DNA of 47,454 bases from an uncultured Eubacterium sp. Lineage in GTDB: Bacteria > Bacillota > Clostridia > Lachnospirales > Lachnospiraceae. This document shows, piece after piece, positions 17,415-25,538 of this stretch. Numbering within the stretch: the stretch's first letter is position 1; every line of letters begins with the position of its first letter. The position numbers and the translations under genes were made by a program. The DNA is taken from assembly GCA_949959185.1 (NCBI GenBank), contig CATLIX010000024.1, forward strand, positions 1 to 47,454. Reading direction: 5' to 3'. The notes below the pieces were generated by a model that had not been told where the DNA came from, did no database searches, and was given only the letters and a program-made list of their open reading frames with translations.

Positions 17415-18979
17415 GATGCAGAAAAAAGAGATGCAGAAAATTGTGTGGGAAAAATCGGGTACAGGGTTTTTTTCTGATAAGTATCATTCTGTGTTTTGTT
17501 CTGGCTGTGTCTGTCACGGTCAGGGCGGAGGGTCTGATAATTTCGGATGACAGTCAGAAAAAAGGCGGATTTATCACCATTGACGCCAATAAAAAGTACG
17601 AGGGTATGAACGCTCCTTTTTCCAAAGGATATGAACCTTCTGTTGAGAAAAATACCATGACGTTGGTGGTTCCTTTTATGATGAAACAGGAAACGGAGCA
17701 GGACAGAATCGTTGTGGGTATTTCTTTTGAGCGTGAGGAAAACAGCCCTTTTTACTATAAAAACTATCAGAAAAAAGTAAAGAAGTCAGAAGATGGAATT
17801 TATCTGTACCGGTGCAGAATTCAGTTAAAGGAAGACCGGGTAAACGGTCAGTATCCCCTGCGCCTGTGGGTGCAGGCTGAGACGTCAGAGGAACGGCTGC
17901 AGCAGGAATTTAACATTTATGTGGAAATTACAGACGGAATCCCAAAAGTTTCCGAAGAAAATCCGCCGGAGGAAAATTCAGATTTTACCATGGAAAATCA
18001 GGTGCCGGATTCTGTTTTGCCGGATGCAGGAGAAGAATCAGGCCAGCCAGCAGGAGGTTCAGGCAGCGGAGAACAGATTATCCATCAGCCCAGAGTTATG
18101 ATAACAGATAACAGTCTGCAGACGGCTTCTCTGGAAGCCGGAACACAGGCACTCTGGTCCCTTTCTGCCAGAAACTGCAGCCGAAGTTATGCCATGGAAA
18201 ATGTAAAGGTGACCATGACCTGTGAAAACAGAGATATTATTTTTGAAAAGACTTCCTGGTATTTTGACCGGGCGGGGGCCGGAGGTTCCATGGATTTGTC
18301 TCAGCATGTGACTGTGGGAAAAAAAGCGGCGGCAGAGTCCGTAGCAGTACAGTTTCAGTTTGACTATGAGGATAAACAGGGGACTGCCTGTACTTCCACG
18401 GAGACAGTGACTCTGTCTGTGGTGCAGATTCCTCAGGCGGAGCTTACGAATCTTTCTTTTCCGGACAGTATTTATGAGGCAGATACGGATTTGCTGACTT
18501 TTCAGATTCAGAACACAGGCCTTGCGGTCATTTATAATGTCAGAATACGTCTGGAAGGCAAAGGGCTGTTTCCGGAGAAGGAACTGTTTCTTGGAACCAT
18601 GGAGGCAGGTTCTTCTGCAGACGGAGAGATTTCCGTATTTGCCGGCAACCTGACCATGGATAATGAGGGAAATGTGATTGATGAAGGTGGAAAAAAATAT
18701 GGCGATACCACCGGTACAGTGGTGTTTTCCTATGAAAATGAACAGGGGGAACCGGTGGAAACCAGTCAGGAACTTCACACCGCCATTAAAAAACCGCAGG
18801 TTGTGAAACTGAAAGTGGAAAAGGAAGCTCCGAAAACCAATCAGTGGTGGATAACTATTCTGGCAGGTATTTTTCTGGTGCTGATTTTGATTATCATATG
18901 GCTGTACCTGCGGATGAAGCATTATTGGAGAGTTTCCGAAATGCATAAAAATTCCTGGTCAGGAAAGGAAAAATCATGA
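17411..18979 (+). CDS. Anchored extracellular protein associated with the ABC transporter
   Basis: 522 residues. An N-terminal signal sequence (FFLISIILCFVLAVSVTVRAEG) is followed by ~450 extracellular residues, with a Pro/Glu/Ser-rich linker near 175-215 and beta-rich modules that look like CARDB/S-layer-type Ig folds (for example LTNLSFPDSIYEADTDLLTFQIQNTG). A C-terminal membrane helix (WWITILAGIFLVLILIIIWLYL) and a short basic tail complete it. I do not recognise a specific family. The start overlaps the ATPase stop and the end overlaps the next gene, so it is produced together with the transporter. It could be an external adaptor or scaffold of the ABC system. Confidence 0.75.
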   Translation: MRCRKKRCRKLCGKNRVQGFFLISIILCFVLAVSVTVRAEGLIISDDSQKKGGFITIDANKKYEGMNAPFSKGYEPSVEKNTMTLVVPFMMKQETEQDRIVVGISFEREENSPFYYKNYQKKVKKSEDGIYLYRCRIQLKEDRVNGQYPLRLWVQAETSEERLQQEFNIYVEITDGIPKVSEENPPEENSDFTMENQVPDSVLPDAGEESGQPAGGSGSGEQIIHQPRVMITDNSLQTASLEAGTQALWSLSARNCSRSYAMENVKVTMTCENRDIIFEKTSWYFDRAGAGGSMDLSQHVTVGKKAAAESVAVQFQFDYEDKQGTACTSTETVTLSVVQIPQAELTNLSFPDSIYEADTDLLTFQIQNTGLAVIYNVRIRLEGKGLFPEKELFLGTMEAGSSADGEISVFAGNLTMDNEGNVIDEGGKKYGDTTGTVVFSYENEQGEPVETSQELHTAIKKPQVVKLKVEKEAPKTNQWWITILAGIFLVLILIIIWLYLRMKHYWRVSEMHKNSWSGKEKS

Positions 18980-19644
18980 AAAGACGTAACCCGTATAAAG
19001 ATATTGTTATCGGTGCAGCAGTCATTCTTCTGATGGTTTTCTGTTCAAATCTGTGGAAGAATTATCAGAAAGAGCAGAAAATCTATGGTTTTTACATCCA
19101 GTCTGACCGGGAACTGACAGAGAAAACTGCAGAACAGTTACAGAATATTTCCGGTCTCTGCAGGTTTGAGCCATCTGCTTCCACTATGGTGACAGTGGGG
19201 CTGGAAGAATATACCCTGGAAACCAGCCTGGTGGGAGTCAGTCTGGAAGAGTATCCGCTGAACTTTAAGGAAACAGAGGGGAATCTTGTTCTGGGAAATA
19301 CAGCGGCGCTGTTTTTTGGTGAAGATGCATTTCAGATGTTTTCTGACAAACACGGATACAGTCCTGATAAAAAACAGATAAAAAGCTGGACGGATGAGTA
19401 TCAGAGTCTTTCTCTGTCCATAACGGATGAAGGAGGTCATGTAAGAAAGGGATATGTTGCCGGTATTCTGAAAAGTCCGGGAAACGAAATTTACATGGAT
19501 AGAGGTCAGATGGAGGAAATTTTTAAGGAATCCTGTCAGGTGACGGGAGGGTATATGGAGGTTTATGGGCTTCAGAATATGAAAAAAGCCAGGGATGAAC
19601 TGGAAGGGGGAGGATTTCTGGTGGAGAAGAAAATGGAGAATTAA
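18976..19644 (+). CDS. One-TM protein with a possible MacB/FtsX-like extracellular domain
   Basis: 222 residues. One N-terminal membrane helix (DIVIGAAVILLMVFCSNLW) is followed by an extracellular domain. Segments such as SLVGVSLEEYPLNFKETEGNLVLGNTAALFF and GHVRKGYVAGILKSP resemble the extracytoplasmic (PCD) domain of MacB/FtsX permeases, but the four-helix permease part is absent. The ATG overlaps the upstream stop (ATGA at 18976-18979). It is the last gene of the cluster and is followed by a terminator-like hairpin. A likely role is as an accessory subunit of the upstream ABC transporter. The family assignment is by eye and uncertain. Confidence 0.68.
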   Translation: MKRRNPYKDIVIGAAVILLMVFCSNLWKNYQKEQKIYGFYIQSDRELTEKTAEQLQNISGLCRFEPSASTMVTVGLEEYTLETSLVGVSLEEYPLNFKETEGNLVLGNTAALFFGEDAFQMFSDKHGYSPDKKQIKSWTDEYQSLSLSITDEGGHVRKGYVAGILKSPGNEIYMDRGQMEEIFKESCQVTGGYMEVYGLQNMKKARDELEGGGFLVEKKMEN

Positions 19645-19681
19645 TCTGAATATCAGAGACAGACTGTAAAAGGATGAGGAC

Positions 19682-19728
19682 AGCATACGGTTTTCCGACA
19701 GGGGAGACGGTATGCTTTATTTTCTTAT
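19682..19728 (+). terminator. Terminator-like hairpin ending the ABC cluster
   Basis: AGCATAC (19682-19688) pairs with GTATGCT (19710-19716), with additional CGG/CCG pairing in the loop, followed by TTATTTTCTTAT. It comes 38 bases after the last gene of the cluster. Confidence 0.6.
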
Positions 19729-19839
19729 GGGAAAGACTCTGTTACGATAAAGCGTGGAAGTGTCTTACTATAGAATAAAAAATAATTATCCCATTGCGGC
19801 GGAAAAGAAATAGGTCCCAATCTGTTGTGATATCAACCT

Positions 19840-19881
19840 GTAAAAATTTGCCGGTAAAAATTTGCCTGTAATATTTTGCGG
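19840..19881 (+). repeat. Three 14-base tandem repeats
   Basis: GTAAAAATTTGCCG (19840-19853), GTAAAAATTTGCCT (19854-19867) and GTAATATTTTGCGG (19868-19881). The first two differ at one base and the third at four to five. They lie about 170 bases upstream of the promoter at 20052-20080. Confidence 0.75.
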
Positions 19882-20051
19882 CAGAAAATTTTTTCAGATA
19901 ATATATATTTTTTCAGTATTAGTCATAAAAACAGTGTATTATAAGGTCTGGACGGGAGATTATATATATTCTAAATCTTTTTGTTCATAGTTTCTAAAGG
20001 AAAAAATCATATTACAGGCAGGGTAAAAAAAGTTTCATTCACAAAAAAGAA

Positions 20052-20080
20052 TTGTATGGATGGGATTTTTTTGTTATAAT
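20052..20080 (+). promoter_or_regulatory. Putative promoter of the pdu regulator genes
   Basis: TTGTAT (20052-20057), a 17-base spacer, and a perfect TATAAT (20075-20080). It leaves a leader of about 100 bases before the start codon at 20189. Confidence 0.55.
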
Positions 20081-20188
20081 AATTAAAATAAAAGACAGAT
20101 TTGAATTTTTTTGTCGTCAATTTATACAAAGACGGACAGAAGTTGTCTGGAGTGTTGAGAGACAGAATCATATCGGGAGATGGATTGT

Positions 20189-21403
20189 ATGTTGAAAGAA
20201 TCAAAAAATATATCGGATTATCTTGATATCGGTTTTCTGCAAATGCTGCAGGATAATTGTTCCAGGGCCATGGGACTGGCTTTTGTGACAGTGGACTATC
20301 GCGGATGTCCCATTACGCATTACAGTGGTTTTACCCCTTACTGTCAGCTTGGGCGGAAGCATCAGGGGTTTTTTGAAATGTGCAAACAGTGTGATGCCCA
20401 TGGAGGTCTGCAGGCTGCTATTACCGGAGAGCCTTATATCTACCGCTGTCATGCAGGACTGGTGGATTTTGCCCTGCCGCTGATCTGCGACGGTATTTAT
20501 ATGGGTTCCCTGATGGGAGGCCAGATACGGTTAAACCGGGATGAAAAAGGGGAACTGGACAGGATTCTGCCGGTTGAGACAGACTGGAGGAAAGATAGGG
20601 ACCTGGATAAAGCGTATAATGAAACTCAGACAGTCTCCTATGAGAAGATTAAATCGGCAGTGACAGTGCTGCATGATTTGATTCTGTTTATGATGCAGAG
20701 TAACGGGCAGACGGGCAGGCTGCCGGAATCTGAGGATATAAACGCTGGGGAACAGTGTAAAACCTGTCCCGGTGCAGAGTTTTCTTTTCGAAAACGTGAA
20801 CTTACAAGTATTAAAAATCAGGGGAAACTGCGTTATTTTTTCTTTGTGATGAATATTATTTCACAGATGGCTCTCCAGGAAAAGGCCGCCAGGACAGAGG
20901 CCATGGTATATGATTTTGCGGATATTATGCGTTATGTAACGGAATCAGAACATGAAATTTCCACACTGGGAGAAGAACTGAACTATATAGGCGCTCTGCT
21001 GCGTGTTCAGAAAGCCTGGGTAGGGGACGCTCTTCGCTTTCATATTTCAGTTCCAAAGGAATACTGGGATGCAAACTGTCCCTACATGGTTCTGGAACCG
21101 CTTGTGGGACTGGCTGTTCAGGGATGCGAGGCTGGGGAAACCCATGAAATTGAAATTCTTGCGAAAGAAGAACAGGGAGACGTGATAATTCAGGTAGTCA
21201 GCGATAATGAAGGAATGACGCTGGAAGAGATGGATGACCGGTCCGGGGGATTTTTTCAGGAGGAGGGATTTTCCCTTCATGATTCAGACAGGAGTCTGAA
21301 ACGGATGTTTGGAAAGCGGTATGGCCTTTCCGTAGGACCTGGAAAGGAGGAAAAGCCGGGACAGATGGTTTGCTTCCGGCTGCCTCATAAGAAAGACGGA
21401 TAA
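20189..21403 (+). CDS. PocR-domain sensor with a degenerate LytS-type kinase domain
   Basis: 404 residues from ATG 20189, chosen because GGGAG lies nine bases upstream; ATG 20180 touches that site. Residues ~8-170 are a PocR ligand-binding domain with its conserved Cys/His signatures (MCKQCDAHGG, YRCHAGLVDFALPL, MGSLMGGQI). In Salmonella PocR this domain senses 1,2-propanediol. The C-terminal ~200 residues follow the His_kinase/HATPase layout of LytS-type kinases (LGEELNYIGALLRVQKAWVGDAL). However, the QxNPHFLFN acceptor motif reads QGKLRYFFF, with Arg215 in the His position, and the N-box LVENA reads LVGLA. Kinase activity is therefore unlikely. It is followed after 15 bases by a receiver-AraC regulator gene and then pduQ. 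Confidence 0.88.
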   Translation: MLKESKNISDYLDIGFLQMLQDNCSRAMGLAFVTVDYRGCPITHYSGFTPYCQLGRKHQGFFEMCKQCDAHGGLQAAITGEPYIYRCHAGLVDFALPLICDGIYMGSLMGGQIRLNRDEKGELDRILPVETDWRKDRDLDKAYNETQTVSYEKIKSAVTVLHDLILFMMQSNGQTGRLPESEDINAGEQCKTCPGAEFSFRKRELTSIKNQGKLRYFFFVMNIISQMALQEKAARTEAMVYDFADIMRYVTESEHEISTLGEELNYIGALLRVQKAWVGDALRFHISVPKEYWDANCPYMVLEPLVGLAVQGCEAGETHEIEILAKEEQGDVIIQVVSDNEGMTLEEMDDRSGGFFQEEGFSLHDSDRSLKRMFGKRYGLSVGPGKEEKPGQMVCFRLPHKKDG

Positions 21404-21418
21404 GGAGGTGTGCAGTGA

Positions 21419-22477
21419 ATGGGCCAGATTTTAGTGTTGAATGAGAACCGGCTGGAGCGTGAAATTACCCGAAATATTCTGGCTGAAGGGCTGGAGTCCA
21501 CAGAAATTGTTCCCATAGCGGAAGAAGAAACGGCAATCCGTATGCTGAGAGAAGAAAATGTGGATTTGCTGATTGCAGATGTACCCAGATTTGATCTGCG
21601 CCGGTGCGACATGATGGCGAAGGCCAGGCAGGTATCGCCGGATACCCCGATTCTGGTGACTTCCGCAGGAGTCCGTGCTGATATTGCACCTCATGTATGG
21701 CGGCTGGGACTGCAGGATTATTTGCTCAAACCCTGCCGTCCGGCCTGGCTGCTGGCAGCAGTTCGAGCCCTGAAACGGGAGGCTTCCCCCGGATTAAATG
21801 ACAGAGAGGAACAGCGGCGGGAACAGTATCTGAAACTTCTGGCTGAGCAGATGCGGGCCTTTTGTTATAAAAAGTGCACAGATGTTGCAAAAGATTACCT
21901 TGCTTCTCTTCACAAAGATATACATAATAAAAGTATGATTCGGTTTCAGGTGCTTCGGTTTGCCGAAGGACTTGTACAGTTGGGAGATCCTCTGGGTTCT
22001 GCTGCCCGAACCAGACTGGCATGTATGATGGAACAGTTCAGGCTTCGATTCGACCAGCAGGTGCAGAAATATGATACCTACCTTGTACTGAAAAAGATGC
22101 TGGATGTGATTTTTACTGTTTTTGAAGAAGACAGCAGTTATCAGGTGGACAGTGAGCAGAGGGTGATCAACTTTATTGACCGCAACGTCAGGGGCGGCAT
22201 CAGCCTGGATCAGGCTGCAGAATATGCAAATATGAGTTCTTATTATTTCAGCAGGGTTTTTAAGAAAATTACCGGGGTCAACTTCATTACCTACGTTACA
22301 GACTGTAAAATAGCTGTTGCTGAGGAAATGCTTGTGGAAACGGACATGCCTGTCATCAGCATTGCCTATGAGCTTTCTTACAGTGAAGCCAATTATTTCA
22401 GTAAGGCTTTTAAGCGGAAAGTGGGAATGACGCCTACGGAGTACCGGGAATTTCACTGCGGCGGAGTGACTGTCTGA
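21419..22477 (+). CDS. Receiver-AraC transcription regulator of the pdu locus
   Basis: 352 residues. The N-terminal receiver-like domain (1-115) keeps the phospho-acceptor position Asp54 (LIADVPRF), Thr81/Ser82 and Lys104 (YLLKPC). The acidic pocket, normally two Asp, reads Asn8-Glu9 (LVLNEN). A helical linker (about 125-245) follows. The C-terminal AraC double helix-turn-helix (about 250-345) is complete (SLDQAAEYANMSSYYFSRVFKKITG; ISIAYELSYSEANYFSKAFKRKVGMTP). AAGGAGG is 10 bases upstream of the ATG. By position it should activate the pdu operon from a promoter with a weak -35 (24141-24198) in response to the PocR-domain partner. Confidence 0.9.
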   Translation: MGQILVLNENRLEREITRNILAEGLESTEIVPIAEEETAIRMLREENVDLLIADVPRFDLRRCDMMAKARQVSPDTPILVTSAGVRADIAPHVWRLGLQDYLLKPCRPAWLLAAVRALKREASPGLNDREEQRREQYLKLLAEQMRAFCYKKCTDVAKDYLASLHKDIHNKSMIRFQVLRFAEGLVQLGDPLGSAARTRLACMMEQFRLRFDQQVQKYDTYLVLKKMLDVIFTVFEEDSSYQVDSEQRVINFIDRNVRGGISLDQAAEYANMSSYYFSRVFKKITGVNFITYVTDCKIAVAEEMLVETDMPVISIAYELSYSEANYFSKAFKRKVGMTPTEYREFHCGGVTV

Positions 22478-22623
22478 ACAGGTAATTCCCGCAGAACAGG
22501 TTGTAAAATGGGGGCTTTGAATCGGGTGTATATGTCTGCAGCGCCTGCTCCGATGGACATTGCGGCATACAGTTTTCCGTTGGAATTTGCGCCGCAGGCG
22601 TCAGCGGCAGAATGGAGGTTATG

Positions 22624-23763
22624 ATGCAGGAATTCAGTTTCAGTACCAGGATATTTTTTGGAGAAGGTGCTCTGGAGCGTCTGCGCCGGGTGAAAGGCCG
22701 GCGTGTTCTTATTGTTACGGACCGCTTTATGGTGCAGATAGGGACCATAGACAAAGTAATGACCTATCTGACAGGGTGTGAAGTCAGCATTTTTGACGGC
22801 GTAATACCGGATCCGCCCATTGAAGTGGTGGCTGAGGGAGTAAAAGCCCTTGCAGCCTGCCAGGCAGAAATCGTGATTGCTGTGGGCGGCGGTTCCACCA
22901 TTGATGCGGCAAAGGCTATCCGGGCCATTGCAAAGCAGACACTCTGTGCTGAGGCGGACCATATGGAATGCTTTGCTGTGCCTACCACCAGCGGCACCGG
23001 TTCCGAAGTTACAGATTACGCTGTAATTACAGATAATGCCAGAGGTCTCAAGTATCCTCTGGACAGCCAGGCGCTGCGTCCGCCTGTGGCCATCCTTGAG
23101 CCGTCTCTTACCGCCAGCGCTCCTGCGTCTGTGACAGCCGATGCAGGCATGGATGTGCTGACACATGCCCTGGAGGCTTATGTTTCAACCAATGCAAATG
23201 ATTTTTCTGACGCCATGTGTGAAAAAGCCGTATCTCTGGTGTTCCGGTTTTTGCCTCTTGCTTATCAGGATGGGGAGGATTTACTTGCCCGGACAGAGAT
23301 GCAGAATGCGGCGTGTATGGCGGGACTGGCTTTTAATTCCGCCGGACTGGGCATTAACCATGGACTTGCCCATGCAGTCGGCGGGAAATTCCATATTGCC
23401 CATGGACGTATTAATGCCATGCTTTTGCCGAAAGTTCTGGCCTTTAATGCAAATTTATCTCATGTGGTGGGCGGAGAGTATTCTCTGGCAGCAAAAAAAT
23501 ACCAGCGTATTGCAAGGATTATGGATTTTCCGGCTGCCACGGTGCGGCTTGGCGTTGCCAATCTGATCAGTGAAATAGAGCGTCTGAATCAGCTGATGCA
23601 GATTCCTCCCACGCTCAGGGCATGGGGTGCTGATCTGTCCAAAGTCAGAGAAATGCGCGGAGAGCTGGCAAGGGCTGCTCTGGCAGATGCCACTTACGCT
23701 ACCAATCCGCGCAGGGCAACTGAAGAAGAAGCAGCAGTTCTGATTGACCAGATTACAGGTTAA
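22624..23763 (+). CDS. pduQ: Iron-containing 1-propanol dehydrogenase PduQ
   Basis: 379 residues from ATG 22624, with GGAGG five bases upstream; ATG 22612 and 22621 are too close to or ahead of it. It is a group III iron-dependent alcohol dehydrogenase. The NAD-binding motif AVGGGSTIDAAKAI and PTTSGTGSEVT are present, and the metal site shows in DAGMDVLTHALEAY and GLAHAVGGKFHIAHG. It reduces propionaldehyde to 1-propanol and regenerates NAD+ for PduP inside the compartment. In many pdu operons pduQ follows pduP; here it lies ahead of the shell genes, after the regulators, and is closed off by its own terminator. It may be expressed with the regulators rather than with the main operon. Confidence 0.9.
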   Translation: MQEFSFSTRIFFGEGALERLRRVKGRRVLIVTDRFMVQIGTIDKVMTYLTGCEVSIFDGVIPDPPIEVVAEGVKALAACQAEIVIAVGGGSTIDAAKAIRAIAKQTLCAEADHMECFAVPTTSGTGSEVTDYAVITDNARGLKYPLDSQALRPPVAILEPSLTASAPASVTADAGMDVLTHALEAYVSTNANDFSDAMCEKAVSLVFRFLPLAYQDGEDLLARTEMQNAACMAGLAFNSAGLGINHGLAHAVGGKFHIAHGRINAMLLPKVLAFNANLSHVVGGEYSLAAKKYQRIARIMDFPAATVRLGVANLISEIERLNQLMQIPPTLRAWGADLSKVREMRGELARAALADATYATNPRRATEEEAAVLIDQITG

Positions 23764-23818
23764 TCAAAGAAGTAAAATATTTTAACGGATTGAATTACAG
23801 ACATTCAGGAAATTGGAA

Positions 23819-23866
23819 GCGGGAGTGCCAGGCTGAGAAATCAGCAGGCAGTCCCGCTTTTTTCTT
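23819..23866 (+). terminator. Rho-independent terminator after pduQ
   Basis: GCGGGAGTGCC (23819-23829) pairs with GGCAGTCCCGC (23847-23857) with one internal mismatch, plus an inner CTGA/TCAG stem, followed by a T-rich tail. It separates pduQ from the pduA operon. Confidence 0.88.
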
Positions 23867-23988
23867 CTATAGGAAAATACTTTCCTATAGAAGAACAAAA
23901 CAATGATGCGCAGCTCGCGGGGGTGATGTTTATTGCTACGCAATCCTCTCGCGCGCGGAGAATGCGTATAGCGCATTCTTTTTTATTC
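23864..23988 (+). repeat. Interspersed hairpin element, copy A
   Basis: First copy of a three-copy family in this window. It starts with a perfect 13-bp inverted repeat, CTTCTATAGGAAA (23864-23876) and TTTCCTATAGAAG (23881-23893). The shared core follows: ATGCGCAGCTCGCGG, then TTTATTGCTACGCAATC and CTCGCGCGCGGAGAATGCG. It ends with GAATGCG/CGCATTC and TTTTTTATTC, a terminator-like hairpin. It occupies the pduQ-pduA gap just after the pduQ terminator. Copies B and C are at 39841-39960 and 45044-45131. Confidence 0.85.
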
Positions 23989-24140
23989 TGCAGGAAGACG
24001 TTTTCGCGCTTTAGCGTGAAAGATAATTATGTGCATTTATTAAAAATAAATCAGGAGATTATGCCTTTGTGCAGATAAGAAGGCAGCCTGACGTCTGTTT
24101 CGTGATGAAGGAAAAAATAATTGTGCAAATTAAACAAAAC

Positions 24141-24198
24141 ATCAGACAAAAAATTCTCTGATTAGGACAAGAAAGTACAAGCAGGATTTTAGTATAAT
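24141..24198 (+). promoter_or_regulatory. Putative regulated promoter of the pduA-V operon
   Basis: A perfect TATAAT lies at 24193-24198, but no TTGACA-like -35 is found 16-18 bases upstream (AGAAAG at 24170-24175). An inverted repeat ATCAGA (24141-24146) / TCTGAT (24157-24162) is centred roughly 50 bases before the expected transcription start. This layout suits a promoter that needs an activator such as the AraC-type regulator at 21419-22477. The leader to pduA is about 150 bases and I see no recognisable riboswitch in it. Confidence 0.45.
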
Positions 24199-24350
24199 AG
24201 GAAATAGCAACAAATTAACCAATCATGTGGGTATGCCGCAATTTATTTCAGAAAAATACAGGAATCCAGGACGCGAATTATAAGGACAGGTCATGGAAAT
24301 ACGGAAATTGACGGATACGCGCAAAACTTACAAAACAAGGAGGAATCAAA

Positions 24351-24629
24351 ATGCAAAGAGAAGCCCTTGGTATGGTGGAGACAAAAGGTCTGGTCGGCGC
24401 TATTGAGGCTGCTGACGCCATGGTTAAATCTGCAAATGTGGCTCTGGTTGGCTATGAGAAAATCGGGTCCGGTCTGGTTACCGTTATGGTCCGCGGAGAT
24501 GTAGGTGCAGTGAAAGCATCTGTAGACGCCGGCTCCATCGCTGCTGAAAAAGTCGGAACGGTTGTCTCCTGTCACGTAATCCCAAGACCGCATACAGATG
24601 TGGAGAAGATCCTTCCGAATATGGAATGA
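24351..24629 (+). CDS. pduA: Microcompartment hexameric shell protein PduA
   Basis: 92 residues, a single BMC domain. The pore loop KIGSGLVTV is identical in type to PduA/PduJ, whose small polar pore admits propanediol, and the C-terminal strand has [21 protein letters not shown] lies seven bases before the ATG. It is the first gene of the long pdu operon. It differs from the PduJ protein (31481-31756) at only about a dozen positions, mostly at the ends and near residues 61-73. Codon use is strongly biased, as expected for an abundant shell protein. Confidence 0.93.
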   Translation: MQREALGMVETKGLVGAIEAADAMVKSANVALVGYEKIGSGLVTVMVRGDVGAVKASVDAGSIAAEKVGTVVSCHVIPRPHTDVEKILPNME

Positions 24630-24708
24630 TTTTCGGGATTTCCGGAGAAACCCACCACCTTTATGAGAACGCTGTGAAAGCAAAAAAATTAATTTGGAGG
24701 GAAAACAC

Positions 24709-25518
24709 ATGGATGAACTGAACAACAACATCGTAGAAGAAGTTATGAAAAGGCTGGGCGCCGTTGCTTCTCCTGCAGAGGAGAAATGCTGCGAAGCTCC
24801 TGCAGCTGCTTCACCGGAATGCAACCTGACAGAGTATGTTGGCACAACAATGGGCCATACAATCGGACTGGTTATCGCAAACGTTGACCATCAGGTTCAT
24901 GAAGCACTTAAAATTGATCCTAAATATCGTGCTATCGGCATCATCAGTGACCGTGTAGGTGCAGGTCCGCAGATTTTTGCAGCTGATGAGGCAGTAAAAG
25001 CAACAAACAGTGAATGTCTTCTGGTAGAGTGTCCCCGTGACACAGAAGGCGGTGCAGGACACGGTTCCCTGATTATTTTCGGAGCTGAAGATGTATCGGA
25101 TGCCCGTCGTGCAGTAGAAGTCTGCCTGCGCGAGATTCCGCGTACAATGGGCGATGTTTACGGTAACAGTGCAGGACATCTGGAGTTCCAGTACAGTGCC
25201 CGCGCTTCTTATGTATTAAATAAAGTATGGGGTGCACCTCTTGGCAAGGCTTTTGGTATTACCGTAGGTGCTCCGGCAGGTATCGGTGTGGTTCTGGCAG
25301 ATGCGGCTTCCAAGGCTGCAACCATTGATGCTATCACCATCGCAACACCTGGCAATGGCGGAACCAGCTTCTCCAACGAAGTAAACTACTTCTTCTCCGG
25401 TGATTCCGGTGCGGTGAAGCAGGCGATTATTGCAGCTCGTGACGTAGGACTTCAGTTACTGAAGAGCCTGGCGCCGGATGAGGAGCTGAAATCAACCACT
25501 ACCCCTTACATTCTTTAA
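24709..25518 (+). CDS. pduB: Microcompartment trimeric shell protein PduB
   Basis: 269 residues with two tandem BMC domains (about 45-150 and 155-260), forming a pseudo-hexameric trimer. ATG 24709 has TTGGAGG upstream. The N-terminal ~35 residues contain a short amphipathic helix (MDELNNNIVEEVMKRLG) and a linker, the region that in Salmonella PduB ties the shell to the enzyme core. Motifs such as VNYFFSGDSGAVKQAIIAARDVG identify the second domain. It is normally one of the major shell proteins. It lies 79 bases after pduA and 20 bases before pduC. Confidence 0.93.
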   Translation: MDELNNNIVEEVMKRLGAVASPAEEKCCEAPAAASPECNLTEYVGTTMGHTIGLVIANVDHQVHEALKIDPKYRAIGIISDRVGAGPQIFAADEAVKATNSECLLVECPRDTEGGAGHGSLIIFGAEDVSDARRAVEVCLREIPRTMGDVYGNSAGHLEFQYSARASYVLNKVWGAPLGKAFGITVGAPAGIGVVLADAASKAATIDAITIATPGNGGTSFSNEVNYFFSGDSGAVKQAIIAARDVGLQLLKSLAPDEELKSTTTPYIL

Positions 25519-25538
25519 TCAGGAAGGAGCTGTAAGCT

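Larger units (their letters stand above)
19645..20188 (+). other. AT-rich intergenic region between the ABC cluster and the pdu regulators
   Basis: A 544-base stretch without a credible gene. It contains the hairpin at 19682-19728, three 14-base tandem repeats at 19840-19881, long T/A tracts around 19890-19980, and the promoter at 20052-20080 that should drive the PocR-domain sensor gene. The only minus-strand open frame (about 65 codons) has no ribosome site and is T/A-tract derived. Confidence 0.6.

Noticed and set aside
22453-23166. A 237-codon minus-strand open frame over the start of pduQ, and coding-like residues in both strands of the 22478-22623 gap
   Set aside because: It is antisense to pduQ for most of its length, has no ribosome site and no recognisable motif; the gap sequence may be a worn remnant but this cannot be shown.
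24199-24350. A cobalamin riboswitch in the pduA leader
   Set aside because: I looked for a B12-box-like element and found none; the leader is short and lacks the expected conserved blocks.
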